Below, one piece after another: positions 26,784-34,879 of a stretch of DNA of 64,000 nt. Each line of letters opens with the position of its first letter. Position 1 is the first letter of the stretch. A program made the translations under genes and the position numbers. Source of the stretch: Streptomyces niveus (lineage in GTDB: Bacteria > Actinomycetota > Actinomycetes > Streptomycetales > Streptomycetaceae); contig NZ_CP018047.1 of the NCBI RefSeq assembly GCF_002009175.1, positions 2,046,001 to 2,110,000 of the forward strand, read 5' to 3'. The notes below the pieces were generated by a model that saw only the letters and a program-made list of their open reading frames with translations, was not told the DNA's origin and did not search any database.

Positions 26784-29389
26784 GTGACACCCTGCTGCCG
26801 CTGCACACCATCGTCGACCCAGCCCGACGCCGGGAGAGACGCGACCGCCTGGAGGTGCTGACCGCCCTGCTCGGCGGTCCGCAGGTCGAGTCAATCTTCC
26901 GCGAAGCGCTGATCCACGTCCCCGCTGACCACCCGGTCTTCGGATGGCTCTGCCGGGTGGAGGACTGCCACCACTCCCGTACCAATGCCCGCGATCTCTG
27001 CCACCCCCACAAGATGGAGTGGGAACGCGGCCGCCAGGCGAACCCGCAGCTGACGCGCCGCGAGTTCCTGCGCGACGCGAAGCCCGCGAGGTTCTACGAC
27101 CGCATGGGCGAGCCCCCGGTCTGCAGAATCTGCCTGGTCCGTCCGGCCCGCCACCACGGACTCGAGCTGTGTCTGGCCCACAACGGCCGCTGGAAGAAAG
27201 CCTCCGCCACGAAGCCTGCTCTCACGTTCGAGAGCTGGCTCGCGACGCAGACCAAGCCGTTCCACGGCTACGGCGACTGCATCGTCGCCTCCTGCCAGTC
27301 CCTGTCCAGCAGCCCGCTCGGGCTCTGCCGGGTTCACGAAACTCGTTACGAGGCAGAAGGCAGCCCCGGCCATGCCACGCGGCCACCGAAGTGGTTCAAC
27401 CGATACGAGATGCTCGGCCGACCCGTGCCGATCCTCTACGGGGACAAGGCCGCCTTCCTACGCTGGTGCAAGACCACACACCCCGTCTCGCGGGCCGGCA
27501 CGATCAATCTCCAGGGGCTGCCGCCGCTGGTGCGAGCCGAGTTCCAGTGGGCACTGTTCGCTCACACCCAGCGGGGCGCCCACTCCTACTGGCCCACCTG
27601 GTGGATGCAGCAGCTGGTGAATCTCGTCCGCGAACGCCGCGTCGGCTCGCTGACCGAGCTCGCCGAGGAACGCAGTCAGCTCGATTCCCGCAAGCGCTTC
27701 ATCCTGCACGAGGCCCTGACCGAGCTGCGGATCGTCTACTTCACCATGGAGGAGACCAAGGAGGCCGGCTACGTCGAGACCGAGCACTTCGGCGTCAAGT
27801 TCCCCCAGCGGCATAGCAATTGGGACCTCACCGACGTCCCGCAGCGATGGCTGCGCGACCTGCTCTGGGAACACCTGGCTGACCGATTGCGATCCCCGAA
27901 GGGCCCGCGCAGCACCGGCCCGCTCGACAACGACCGGCGGTCCTGCGTCGAGCTCGGTGCCTTCTTGGAGATCACGGCCCCCGAGGGCGGACACGACCCG
28001 CGACTGCTGGACGCGGAGCACATGGAAAGGTTCGTCGCCGACCACAACCGACGGATCCGCGAGAACCTGCCCGCCCTGGGCGTCCGCAGTCACGAGGGAA
28101 AACCGAGCACGGTCACCGAGAACACCGGCCGCTTCATCTTCAACCACGCTCGGGTGATCTTGCGGTTCGCCCTGGACACCGGGCGGGCCGAGGAGATCGG
28201 ACTGTCCAGGAAGTTCATCGTCGCGCTGCCGACCGCCGGCACCCCTACCGTCAAAGCGCGACGCCCGTTCCCTGACCCGGTCGCCCGGGCCCTGGCCGAC
28301 CAGACGAACCTGGAGCTGCTGGCCGGCCGCTACGACCCGAACAATCATGGGCTCCGCGACGCCTGGGAGACCTTGGTGTTCACGGGCCGCCGCGCGAATG
28401 AGGTGCTGAAGCTACGGGTTGACTGCATCACAATCCACCGCCGGGTCCCGTTCCTCTGGCACGACCAGACCAAGGTCGGCAACCTTGACGAGGCGATCCG
28501 CATCCCCGAGACGCTCTACCTGCGGCTGCAGAAGCGCCAGCAAATCACCCTTGAGCGGTTCGAGGACCGTCACGGCCGGACGCCCACCCCGAAGGAACGG
28601 GCCCTCCTGGCCCTGTTCCCGTCTCGCAGCCGCAACCCGAAGGGCACCGTCCCGATTTCGTACACCTTCTTCCACACCGGCTTCAGCGGCTGGCTCGAAG
28701 ACCTCGAGATCGGCACCTGGGTCCCCCACCAGGCACGTCACACTCTGGCCACTAATCTCCTCAAGCACGGCGCCGGCCTGCACCACATCAAGAAGTACCT
28801 CGGCCAGGTCTCCCAGCGGATGGCTGAGCACTACGCGAAGGTCGCCTCCTCGGAACTCGACCAGGTCCTGGAGCGAGTCTGGGTCGGAGGCCCAGGTTCG
28901 GCCAACCCCGGCCAGCTCCTCGTCTCCCCCGCCGAGGGCCTGACCAAGGCCGAAGCCGAAGCGATGGCCATGGACCTGGCCCGCCGCAGCACACCGGCCG
29001 AAGGCGGGTTCTGCACCTTCCAGCCCGTGGTCCGTGGGGACGCTTGCCCCTGGAACATGGACTGCCACAACTGCGACAAGTTCGTCATGTCCGGCGCCGA
29101 CCTCCTCTACTGGCACCGCAAGGCCGAGCAATGGCGGACTCTCGCTGAACGCGCACCCGACGACGCGACCGCCGACTACCTGCATCAGGTCTTCGAGCCC
29201 ACCGCCCGCGCGATCGACGGCTTGGAGAAGGCGCTGGCCGCCCTCGGCTTGCTCGAGGAGGCACTTGCGCTGGACCTGCGACGCCCTCAGGACTACTTCC
29301 ATCGACTCTGGAGCCTCGCCTTCAGGACCAGCGACCTCGCCGACGCGCACGACGACGACACCAGCGACTTCCCGGAGATGACCGAATGA
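26780..29389 (+). CDS. tnpB: Tn554 TnpB-like large tyrosine recombinase with N-terminal zinc-finger-like repeats
   Basis: The 869-residue protein has three spaced Cys/His units in the first 200 residues (CRVEDC...LCHPH, CRICL...LCLAH and CIVASC...LCRVH), resembling repeated zinc knuckles. The catalytic domain lies at about 490-700: FTGRRANEVLKLR (first Arg), HQARHTLATNLLKHG (HxxRH), YLGQVSQRMAEHYAKV (Tyr). A Cys-rich C-terminal patch (CTFQPVVRGDACPWNMDCHN then CDKF) follows, as in other TnpB proteins. It overlaps tnpA by GTGA and tnpC by ATGA. Confidence 0.87.
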   Translation: MSDTLLPLHTIVDPARRRERRDRLEVLTALLGGPQVESIFREALIHVPADHPVFGWLCRVEDCHHSRTNARDLCHPHKMEWERGRQANPQLTRREFLRDAKPARFYDRMGEPPVCRICLVRPARHHGLELCLAHNGRWKKASATKPALTFESWLATQTKPFHGYGDCIVASCQSLSSSPLGLCRVHETRYEAEGSPGHATRPPKWFNRYEMLGRPVPILYGDKAAFLRWCKTTHPVSRAGTINLQGLPPLVRAEFQWALFAHTQRGAHSYWPTWWMQQLVNLVRERRVGSLTELAEERSQLDSRKRFILHEALTELRIVYFTMEETKEAGYVETEHFGVKFPQRHSNWDLTDVPQRWLRDLLWEHLADRLRSPKGPRSTGPLDNDRRSCVELGAFLEITAPEGGHDPRLLDAEHMERFVADHNRRIRENLPALGVRSHEGKPSTVTENTGRFIFNHARVILRFALDTGRAEEIGLSRKFIVALPTAGTPTVKARRPFPDPVARALADQTNLELLAGRYDPNNHGLRDAWETLVFTGRRANEVLKLRVDCITIHRRVPFLWHDQTKVGNLDEAIRIPETLYLRLQKRQQITLERFEDRHGRTPTPKERALLALFPSRSRNPKGTVPISYTFFHTGFSGWLEDLEIGTWVPHQARHTLATNLLKHGAGLHHIKKYLGQVSQRMAEHYAKVASSELDQVLERVWVGGPGSANPGQLLVSPAEGLTKAEAEAMAMDLARRSTPAEGGFCTFQPVVRGDACPWNMDCHNCDKFVMSGADLLYWHRKAEQWRTLAERAPDDATADYLHQVFEPTARAIDGLEKALAALGLLEEALALDLRRPQDYFHRLWSLAFRTSDLADAHDDDTSDFPEMTE

Positions 29390-29973
29390 CCGCCCCGACC
29401 GTTCCCTCCGCCCGCACCTCCAGAGCCCTGGAGGCCCGGCGGCGGAAGACGGAAGCCGGCCTGGCCCGGATCAAGGACGTTCTGGACCAAATGATCAAGA
29501 CGCGCGCGCCCATCACAATGGCCGCGGTCGCTCGGACCGCGGACGTCTCGCGCACGTTCCTCTATGAGCACACCGATGCCCGCGCTCTGGTCGAGGAGGC
29601 GATGCACCGGGCCGCCGGCAGGCGTGTCCAGGACCGCCAGGCCGTCCAGGACGAGCTCGAAGCATCTTGGCGCGAGCGGGCCCTGAACACCGAGGCCGCC
29701 CTCAAGAGCGCTCACGCAGAGATCCTCGCCCAGCGCGAGCAGATCGCCGAGCTGATCGGGCAGGTCCGGGACCTGCGGAGCGAATGGTCTCAGGAGGACG
29801 TCGCTCGGATCATCACCGACAACGGGAACCTGAAGAGAAGGATCCGTGAGCTGACAGCGGAAGGTAAGTCCCTGACGGGGAACCTGTCCGCCGCCCGCGA
29901 GAACGTCCGCTTCGCTGACAAGCGCATCGCTGACCTCGAAGTGCAGCTGATCGAGCGAACGGCGTCATCCTAA
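29386..29973 (+). CDS. tnpC: TnpC-like accessory protein (DUF6262 family)
   Basis: The 195-residue protein has an N-terminal helix-turn-helix resembling TetR-type modules (ITMAAVARTADVSRTFLYEH, residues about 44-63). A long coiled coil follows, rich in Glu/Arg/Ala (residues about 80-195). In Tn554 the third protein modulates efficiency and orientation of transposition. Placement directly after tnpB with an ATGA overlap fits that role. The family is named from memory. Confidence 0.75.
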   Translation: MTAPTVPSARTSRALEARRRKTEAGLARIKDVLDQMIKTRAPITMAAVARTADVSRTFLYEHTDARALVEEAMHRAAGRRVQDRQAVQDELEASWRERALNTEAALKSAHAEILAQREQIAELIGQVRDLRSEWSQEDVARIITDNGNLKRRIRELTAEGKSLTGNLSAARENVRFADKRIADLEVQLIERTASS

Positions 29974-30061
29974 AACGGGCCGTAGGCGGGGGCGTCGGTC
30001 GAGGCAGGGGGCGCGTCATGCACTCGACCTCGCCAATCCCTACCTCTGCGCGAAGCGTTGG

Positions 30062-30103
30062 GCCTATCCTTTAACGTCCGCTCTGCGGCATTAAAGGATA
30101 GGC
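30062..30103. terminator. perfect 13-bp inverted repeat between tnpC and the cargo operon
   Basis: GCCTATCCTTTAA and TTAAAGGATAGGC flank a 16-nt loop in the 151-bp gap where tnpC and the ATPase gene converge. The stem ends in A/T-rich pairs that give a short U run on either transcript, so it should act in both directions. Confidence 0.8.
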
Positions 30104-30124
30104 ACGGCTTCCGCGACAGCGGCC

Positions 30125-32170
30125 TCAGCCCGTCACTGGGGCTAGCAAATGAGAGCCATTGGCGGGGAGCATCGCGACCTCGACGTTGTAAAGAACTTCC
30201 TCCAGATCTCGCCGATCCTCACTAGTAGCGTAGATCACCTGACATCCGCTGCCCGCCGCCCTCTCCAGCCGCTTAACAAAGGCAGCGAGACTTCTACGGT
30301 CGGTCTCTTGCTGACGAGGCTCGTCGAGCATAAGCAGCCTGGCGTGCCGATTCCGAGGCGACGAGATAGCCGCCTCGAAAAGGGAAAGATAATACGCCCA
30401 TTTCGTTCGGATCATGTCTGAGGCGCTAATCCCCATCGATAGATCGAACGTGAGCTCCACCCCATCGTTAACTGGGATGAGGGCTGATTCATTAATCGAC
30501 AAGTCGGAAGGTGGGACGCTACGCAGTCCGTAATCCTGAACCTGAGCTTGGAAGCTCGAATTCATCCTGGAAACGATCTGCTGATCCGTGCGACTCAGTG
30601 TTCCATCCCGCAGATCAGCCAATCTGTCACGGACGTCCTGCCAACGTCGCGAAAGTTCATCGAAGTACTCATCAGCCTCGTCGGCCAGGTCGAGCAAACG
30701 TTGCGCTCTCTCAATAGAGGAAGCGAGGAGAATTTGCTGCTGGACTTGTGCACGGCTGGGAACCGCCGAAGGACCGGCAAGCTCATCTCGTAGTGCTCTA
30801 GCTTGCCGCATGGCCCCGTGTAATGCCGCCTGGAGAGAGCTGCGGTTTCGCTCTAGAGTTGCTCGGCGACGTTCGGCGCTCTGCGTGGCCGCACGAACTG
30901 TCTCTCTTTCTGCTTCGATCTCCGCGATAGTTTGCTCAAGGTCGGCTGCGATTCCGGTTGCCGTTTCCCGCCCATCAAGCAGTTGTCCGCAAGTGGGGCA
31001 AACATCATTTGAAACGGACGTAATTCCCAGTGTGCTGCCGAGGCTGCGGAGCTTCCTGAGGTCCGCGAGGCGATTTCGCTCAATATCGAGACTCGCGGAG
31101 CGGGTGGCAAGTGCATCGGAGTCCGTACGCGAGAGATTCAGCTGTTCGTCAATAAGCCGGATACGCCCACCGACTTCACGCACAGAAGTCTCCGCTGCGG
31201 CCAGGTCTTCACGGGCCTGGTGTGTGTGTTCACCCGCCGGCTCGATGCCATCCTGTTCCAGCTCTCCCAGGCGCTGGCGCCATACGCCAATCTGACGCTC
31301 CAGCGGAATCCAAGCCTCTTCCTCCATCACCTCGATCACACAGTGTTGCCGACGAGCAGGCGTGACTGGATTTTCTTGATGTAGAAAGACGCGGCAGTTC
31401 AGGCTTTTTGCTGCTTCGCCGAGGCGATCGCTGGCTGATTGCCACCGCTTCTTGACGTCATCTTCCTCGCTTTTCACTGCAGCCAAAGCAGTAAGTCGCT
31501 CCAAGGCTGACAGCCCAAGCACATATTCGACAGAGCGTCTCAACACATCGCGGATACCCAGATACGTAGGCATCCGAGGCGCGACTCCCGACCACCCAGA
31601 TTTCTGCTCGACATAGAAGAGCGGAAAGAGAGCTTCAAGATAGAGCGAAACTTCAGCTGCGTTGAATCCCGGCACGACCGGAAGATCCCAGCCCAAAAAC
31701 TCGGCTAACTCCCTATGAAACCCGAGTTCCCGGAAGGCCGCCCCAGGCTGCCGCACGAACATGTCGACACGGCTTGCCTCGTCGAGTTCACCTCGACTGC
31801 CAGCCTTCCACGTCATGACCAACGATGCGTCGACGCCATCACCACGCACGAATCGCTTGCATCGCATATGAGCGCCTTGCTCATTCGCGATGGTCAGGGA
31901 AACCCAGGATTCACGTACCGGCGAACGGGTTCCGTCCGGAAGGTCTGCAACTGTCAAGAGCGCTGGGCCGAACGGAGGCTTTCTGCTCGAGGAAAACATT
32001 CCTTCAAGCCCCAGGGCGTAAATGACTCCCTGCAACAAGGTGGACTTACCGAAGCTGTTAGGGGCGGCGATCACGTTCAGGCCAGGCGAAAGGTTCGTCT
32101 CATAACGAAGCAGACCACGGTCGGTCCTAGATGAAATTTCCACACTTACAAGTCGAATCCGCACGCTCAA
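30125..32170 (-). CDS. SMC/Rad50-like ATPase of a Lamassu / ABC-3C-type defence system
   Basis: The protein of about 681 residues carries Walker A APNSFGKSTLLQ near residue 36 and a Q-loop region FYVEQKSGWSG. A long coiled coil spans about 230-540 and is broken by a CPTCGQ zinc-hook-like turn near 395. Walker B is LLMLDEPRQQE near 620. This is the pattern of LmuB/DdmC-type and ABC-3C ATPases that sense foreign DNA. Start is TTG 32170 (overlapping the previous stop as TTGA) or GTG 32164. Two in-frame TTA leucine codons occur, at 31,706-31,708 and 30,821-30,823. Lower GC than the chromosome. Confidence 0.82.
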   Translation of the reverse strand: MSVRIRLVSVEISSRTDRGLLRYETNLSPGLNVIAAPNSFGKSTLLQGVIYALGLEGMFSSSRKPPFGPALLTVADLPDGTRSPVRESWVSLTIANEQGAHMRCKRFVRGDGVDASLVMTWKAGSRGELDEASRVDMFVRQPGAAFRELGFHRELAEFLGWDLPVVPGFNAAEVSLYLEALFPLFYVEQKSGWSGVAPRMPTYLGIRDVLRRSVEYVLGLSALERLTALAAVKSEEDDVKKRWQSASDRLGEAAKSLNCRVFLHQENPVTPARRQHCVIEVMEEEAWIPLERQIGVWRQRLGELEQDGIEPAGEHTHQAREDLAAAETSVREVGGRIRLIDEQLNLSRTDSDALATRSASLDIERNRLADLRKLRSLGSTLGITSVSNDVCPTCGQLLDGRETATGIAADLEQTIAEIEAERETVRAATQSAERRRATLERNRSSLQAALHGAMRQARALRDELAGPSAVPSRAQVQQQILLASSIERAQRLLDLADEADEYFDELSRRWQDVRDRLADLRDGTLSRTDQQIVSRMNSSFQAQVQDYGLRSVPPSDLSINESALIPVNDGVELTFDLSMGISASDMIRTKWAYYLSLFEAAISSPRNRHARLLMLDEPRQQETDRRSLAAFVKRLERAAGSGCQVIYATSEDRRDLEEVLYNVEVAMLPANGSHLLAPVTG

Positions 32171-32739
32171 GCCCCCGATTCCCCGCGACTAGCCGCCTTG
32201 ACAACTCCCAGCCTATCCCACATACCCGAGGTGGAGATTGGCCTAAGAGGAGCAAGGAAGCGTTTCTCTTCCTCCAGAAGTTCTATATCCGAGTGAAGCA
32301 GACTCAGATACTGCTTTCCGAGCGAAGTGAGACCGTATCGCACCTTCCCCTTTTGTTCGACAAGTCCTTCCGAGTACGCAATCTTGAGGGCATCATCAAG
32401 CGGCGGGAAGAACTTTCGGAGCGGAGTCTTCTGCGGATCACTACTCCGCCACGTGGATAGAAGTATCTCAGCGCTCGCGCGATCGCTTATAGCCCAAAGA
32501 AGACAGTTGAGCTGCTCTACGGTGGCTGAACTTCCCCTGCAACTGCCGAGAATTAACACAAGAGCAGTTACTCGCCATCCCGCTGTGCTCGTCGTCGGGA
32601 CAGGCAAGGGGACACGGCGCAACTCAATAGGCGTGAGGGGATTGCGATGTGGAAATTCTTTGAGCGCAACTAGATCCGTCGGCAGCTTTTCCTGGTTGAT
32701 TGACTCAAGAGGAACACTGTCAGGAAGAGTCGACCACAT
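32167..32739 (-). CDS. middle component of the three-gene defence system
   Basis: The 190-residue protein begins at an ATG overlapping the previous stop (TAATG). It looks like a winged-helix protein (VEQLNCLLWAISDRASAEIL, then DDALKIAYSEGLVEQKGKVR and YGLTSLGKQYLSLL as the wing). Size, position between effector and ATPase, and wHTH look match ABC-3C middle components and LmuC/DdmB proteins, which bridge effector and ATPase. No catalytic motif is seen. Codon 62 is TTA (32,554-32,556), so translation in Streptomyces would depend on the bldA tRNA. Confidence 0.65.
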   Translation of the reverse strand: MWSTLPDSVPLESINQEKLPTDLVALKEFPHRNPLTPIELRRVPLPVPTTSTAGWRVTALVLILGSCRGSSATVEQLNCLLWAISDRASAEILLSTWRSSDPQKTPLRKFFPPLDDALKIAYSEGLVEQKGKVRYGLTSLGKQYLSLLHSDIELLEEEKRFLAPLRPISTSGMWDRLGVVKAASRGESGA

Positions 32740-33656
32740 TAGGCCGCCCTCCTAAAGCGCAGCGGGCAGCGGATGAGCCAACTGGAGACCGCATGCCAAG
32801 CAATCTCTTCACAAAGCACATTGGATAGACCTGGCGCGTCATTCTTGAGGCCGTCCGCCAGCCTACGCACCAGGGTCTCAATCACTTCAGTGCCGGGCTT
32901 CTCCATTGCAGAAATAGTCATCGTCAAGGTGTTCAGAACAGACTTGAGCCTCCGCTCTACCGCCGCATAAAGTGGTGGATACTCCACCTTGAGACGCTCC
33001 ATCTGCGATTGGCCTCGGAAATAGACCCTGAGCATCCCGTCACGGTAGTCGGTAAGCCACTCTGGATCAGATGCGAGGGACGGCACCACTGAGAGCTTGG
33101 CGGTGACTCGGTCAGCTATCTCGTTACCCTCGCCGAAACTCCATAGTGTTTCATCCGGATCTGGGACATCAAGATGAAGCTCCGTCTCTACCTGCCCGAC
33201 GAGCCGAGCTCGCTCAGGAGCGAACTCCTCATCAGTGATGACCAACACCTTGAAATCGTCAGCCAGCCACTTCGGGCGCGGCAGGATGGCTGATACGTCC
33301 TTCTTCTTTTTCTGCGCATGCTCAACCAGTGAGCGGCTGTCAAACTCAGGAGTCATCAGGACCCAAGTATGCAAGCGCACGTCACCAAGGAGGCGACATG
33401 TTCCCTCAATGTCGTCACAAAGACGCTTGATATCTTTTGTGATTTTGCGCTTCTGGGAAGTTGTCTGCGATTCCAGGCTGTAAGCGTCTTCCGGGACATA
33501 GCACTGATAGCCAACCCCGTCGAAACGGAAGGCCTCCAGGCCGCCGTCTCCACCATCGCGGGCGGGAATGAACTGAATGTTCGAGTCGTAGCGCATCGAC
33601 AGGAGGCGTCGGCAGTAAACCTCCCATTCGCCCCCGCTCCACTGCTCTCTGATCAC
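32739..33656 (-). CDS. predicted restriction-endonuclease-like effector of the defence system
   Basis: The 305-residue protein starts at GTG 33656. Its first 60 residues have the layout of an Mrr/Cap4-like PD-(D/E)xK nuclease: GEWEVYCRRLL (helix with Glu 10/12), PARDGGDGGLEAF (acidic strand, Asp 37, Glu 41) and VGYQCYVPE (Gln 51). However, the usual catalytic Lys after Gln is Tyr 53. The rest, about 130-305, is a helical region without recognised motifs. As the first gene of effector-middle-ATPase it would be the killing or DNA-cutting part. Nuclease activity is inference. Confidence 0.6.
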   Translation of the reverse strand: MIREQWSGGEWEVYCRRLLSMRYDSNIQFIPARDGGDGGLEAFRFDGVGYQCYVPEDAYSLESQTTSQKRKITKDIKRLCDDIEGTCRLLGDVRLHTWVLMTPEFDSRSLVEHAQKKKKDVSAILPRPKWLADDFKVLVITDEEFAPERARLVGQVETELHLDVPDPDETLWSFGEGNEIADRVTAKLSVVPSLASDPEWLTDYRDGMLRVYFRGQSQMERLKVEYPPLYAAVERRLKSVLNTLTMTISAMEKPGTEVIETLVRRLADGLKNDAPGLSNVLCEEIAWHAVSSWLIRCPLRFRRAA

Positions 33657-33892
33657 TTGGGCACTCTAACGGTGCAACGCTCGCCATATCCATGGGTTGG
33701 GCACAGTGAGTGCCAGCTCGCGAGCTTTACGTATGCCAAAAATCGAACGCATGAACCAGTTCCCGCGAAGTGGTGTTGCGCCCTACCCCGTGCGGGTGAT
33801 CAACGCGCCGCCTGCCTCAACGTCACGGACATGTTCGGTACGTTTGACGCCAGGTCACCACCCCTACGCGATCTGGCTCAGCCGGAAAACTT
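33657..33892 (-). promoter_or_regulatory. cargo promoter region and right end of the element
   Basis: This segment is the only place for the cargo promoter. It holds GGCACAGTGAGTGCC (33,700-33,714, a 5-bp inverted repeat with 5-nt centre) immediately followed by the perfect 12-bp palindrome AGCTCGCGAGCT (33,715-33,726), a possible operator. Closer to the end are CCAGGTCACC (33,850-33,859), inverted relative to the left end, and the terminal GCCGGAAAACTT. No gene is seen. Confidence 0.55.
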
Positions 33893-34879
33893 CAGAAAAA
33901 GCACACCCTTGTGTGCCAACGACACCGCTCCCGGTCTGGCCAGACCGTTGCCGCCTCCTACGAGGGACTGCATGGTCGCCGAGTGATGCGGTGCGCAGTA
34001 GGGCGCCGTACGTACGAGCGGTTCGCCGGGCGGCAGGATCCCGGCGACCGAGTGCACCGCCGTGACCTCGACGGACTCCTGTCGCGTCAGCGCCGGCAGC
34101 AGTGCGGGCAGCCGCTCGGCCAGCATCGTCTTGCCCGCGCCCGGCGGCCCTTGCAGGAGCAGGTGATGCCCGCCCGCCGCGGCGACCTCCAGAGCCGTAC
34201 GGGCTCCCCGCTGGCCCGCCACATCGGCGAGGTCCGGGCGGTGCGTGCCCTGCTGCCCGAAACCGGGAGCCAGCCCCGTTCCCACCCCGGCGCCGGGCAC
34301 CATCAGGCCCGCGAGCATGGGATCGGGACGCCCTTCCTCGGCAACCGTGGGCTCCTCCGGCACCGTTTCACCGGTCAGGACGGCGATGAGCTGGCGCAGG
34401 CTCCGTACGCCGAGCACGGACACCCCCGGCACCAGGGACGCCTCGCCCGCGGTCTGCTCCGGCACGACGACCTGGTGGTAGCCGGCCTCGGCGGCCGCGA
34501 GAACAGCCGGGAGGATGCCCCGTACCGGGCGGACCCGGCCGTCGAGCCCCAGCTCCCCGATCAGCACCAGATCGGCGATGGCCCTCGCTTCGATACGCTC
34601 GGCCGCTCCCAGCACGGCGACGGCCACAGCGAGATCGAATCCCGATCCGCTCTTCGGTACGGAGGCGGGGCTGAGGCCCACCGTGAGCTTCTTCTGCGGC
34701 CACTCCGCTCCGGAGTTCACCACCGCCGCCCTGACCCGGTCCCGGCTCTCCACCAGGCTCTTGTCGGGCAGACCGACCAGGGTGAAGGCCGCCACCCCCG
34801 GTTCGAGATCCGCCTGGACCTCGACCACCACTCCCTCGACGCCCACAAGCGCCACGGAGCACGCACGTGCGAATCCCAT
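33878..34879 (-). pseudogene. comM: 5' half of comM (yifB), truncated by the element
   Basis: The fragment encodes the N-terminal S5-like domain of ComM/YifB ([20 protein letters not shown], then LVGLPDKSLVESRDRVRAAV) and the start of the AAA module with Walker A GPPGAGKTM. It runs to HKGVLFL, then leaves the gene and ends KFSG-stop inside the element. The 33-residue-level break falls exactly at the Walker B motif, so no functional ATPase can be made. The original stop overlaps dprA 8.4 kb away. Its ATG overlaps the yraN stop by 1 nt (TGATG). Confidence 0.93.

Larger units (their letters stand above)
25480..33892. mobile_element. Tn554-like recombinase-trio element carrying a Lamassu/ABC-3C-type system, inserted in comM
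   Basis: The boundaries are read from the broken comM gene: the frame leaves comM after CTG at 33,893 and resumes with GAC GAG at 25,476, with CAG (plus strand) present at both junctions. Inside are tnpA-tnpB-tnpC (25,605-29,973), a hairpin terminator, and a three-gene cargo on the opposite strand (30,125-33,656). Imperfect terminal and perfect 10-bp subterminal inverted repeats are present at both ends. Cargo GC is visibly lower than the flanks. Tn554-family elements move by tyrosine recombinases to specific sites without making long target duplications, consistent with the clean junctions. Confidence 0.88.

Noticed and set aside
25480..33892. Integrated phage or ICE inserted at a tRNA gene
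   Set aside because: No tRNA lies at either border, there are no phage structural, replication or transfer genes, and the recombinases come as a Tn554-type trio.
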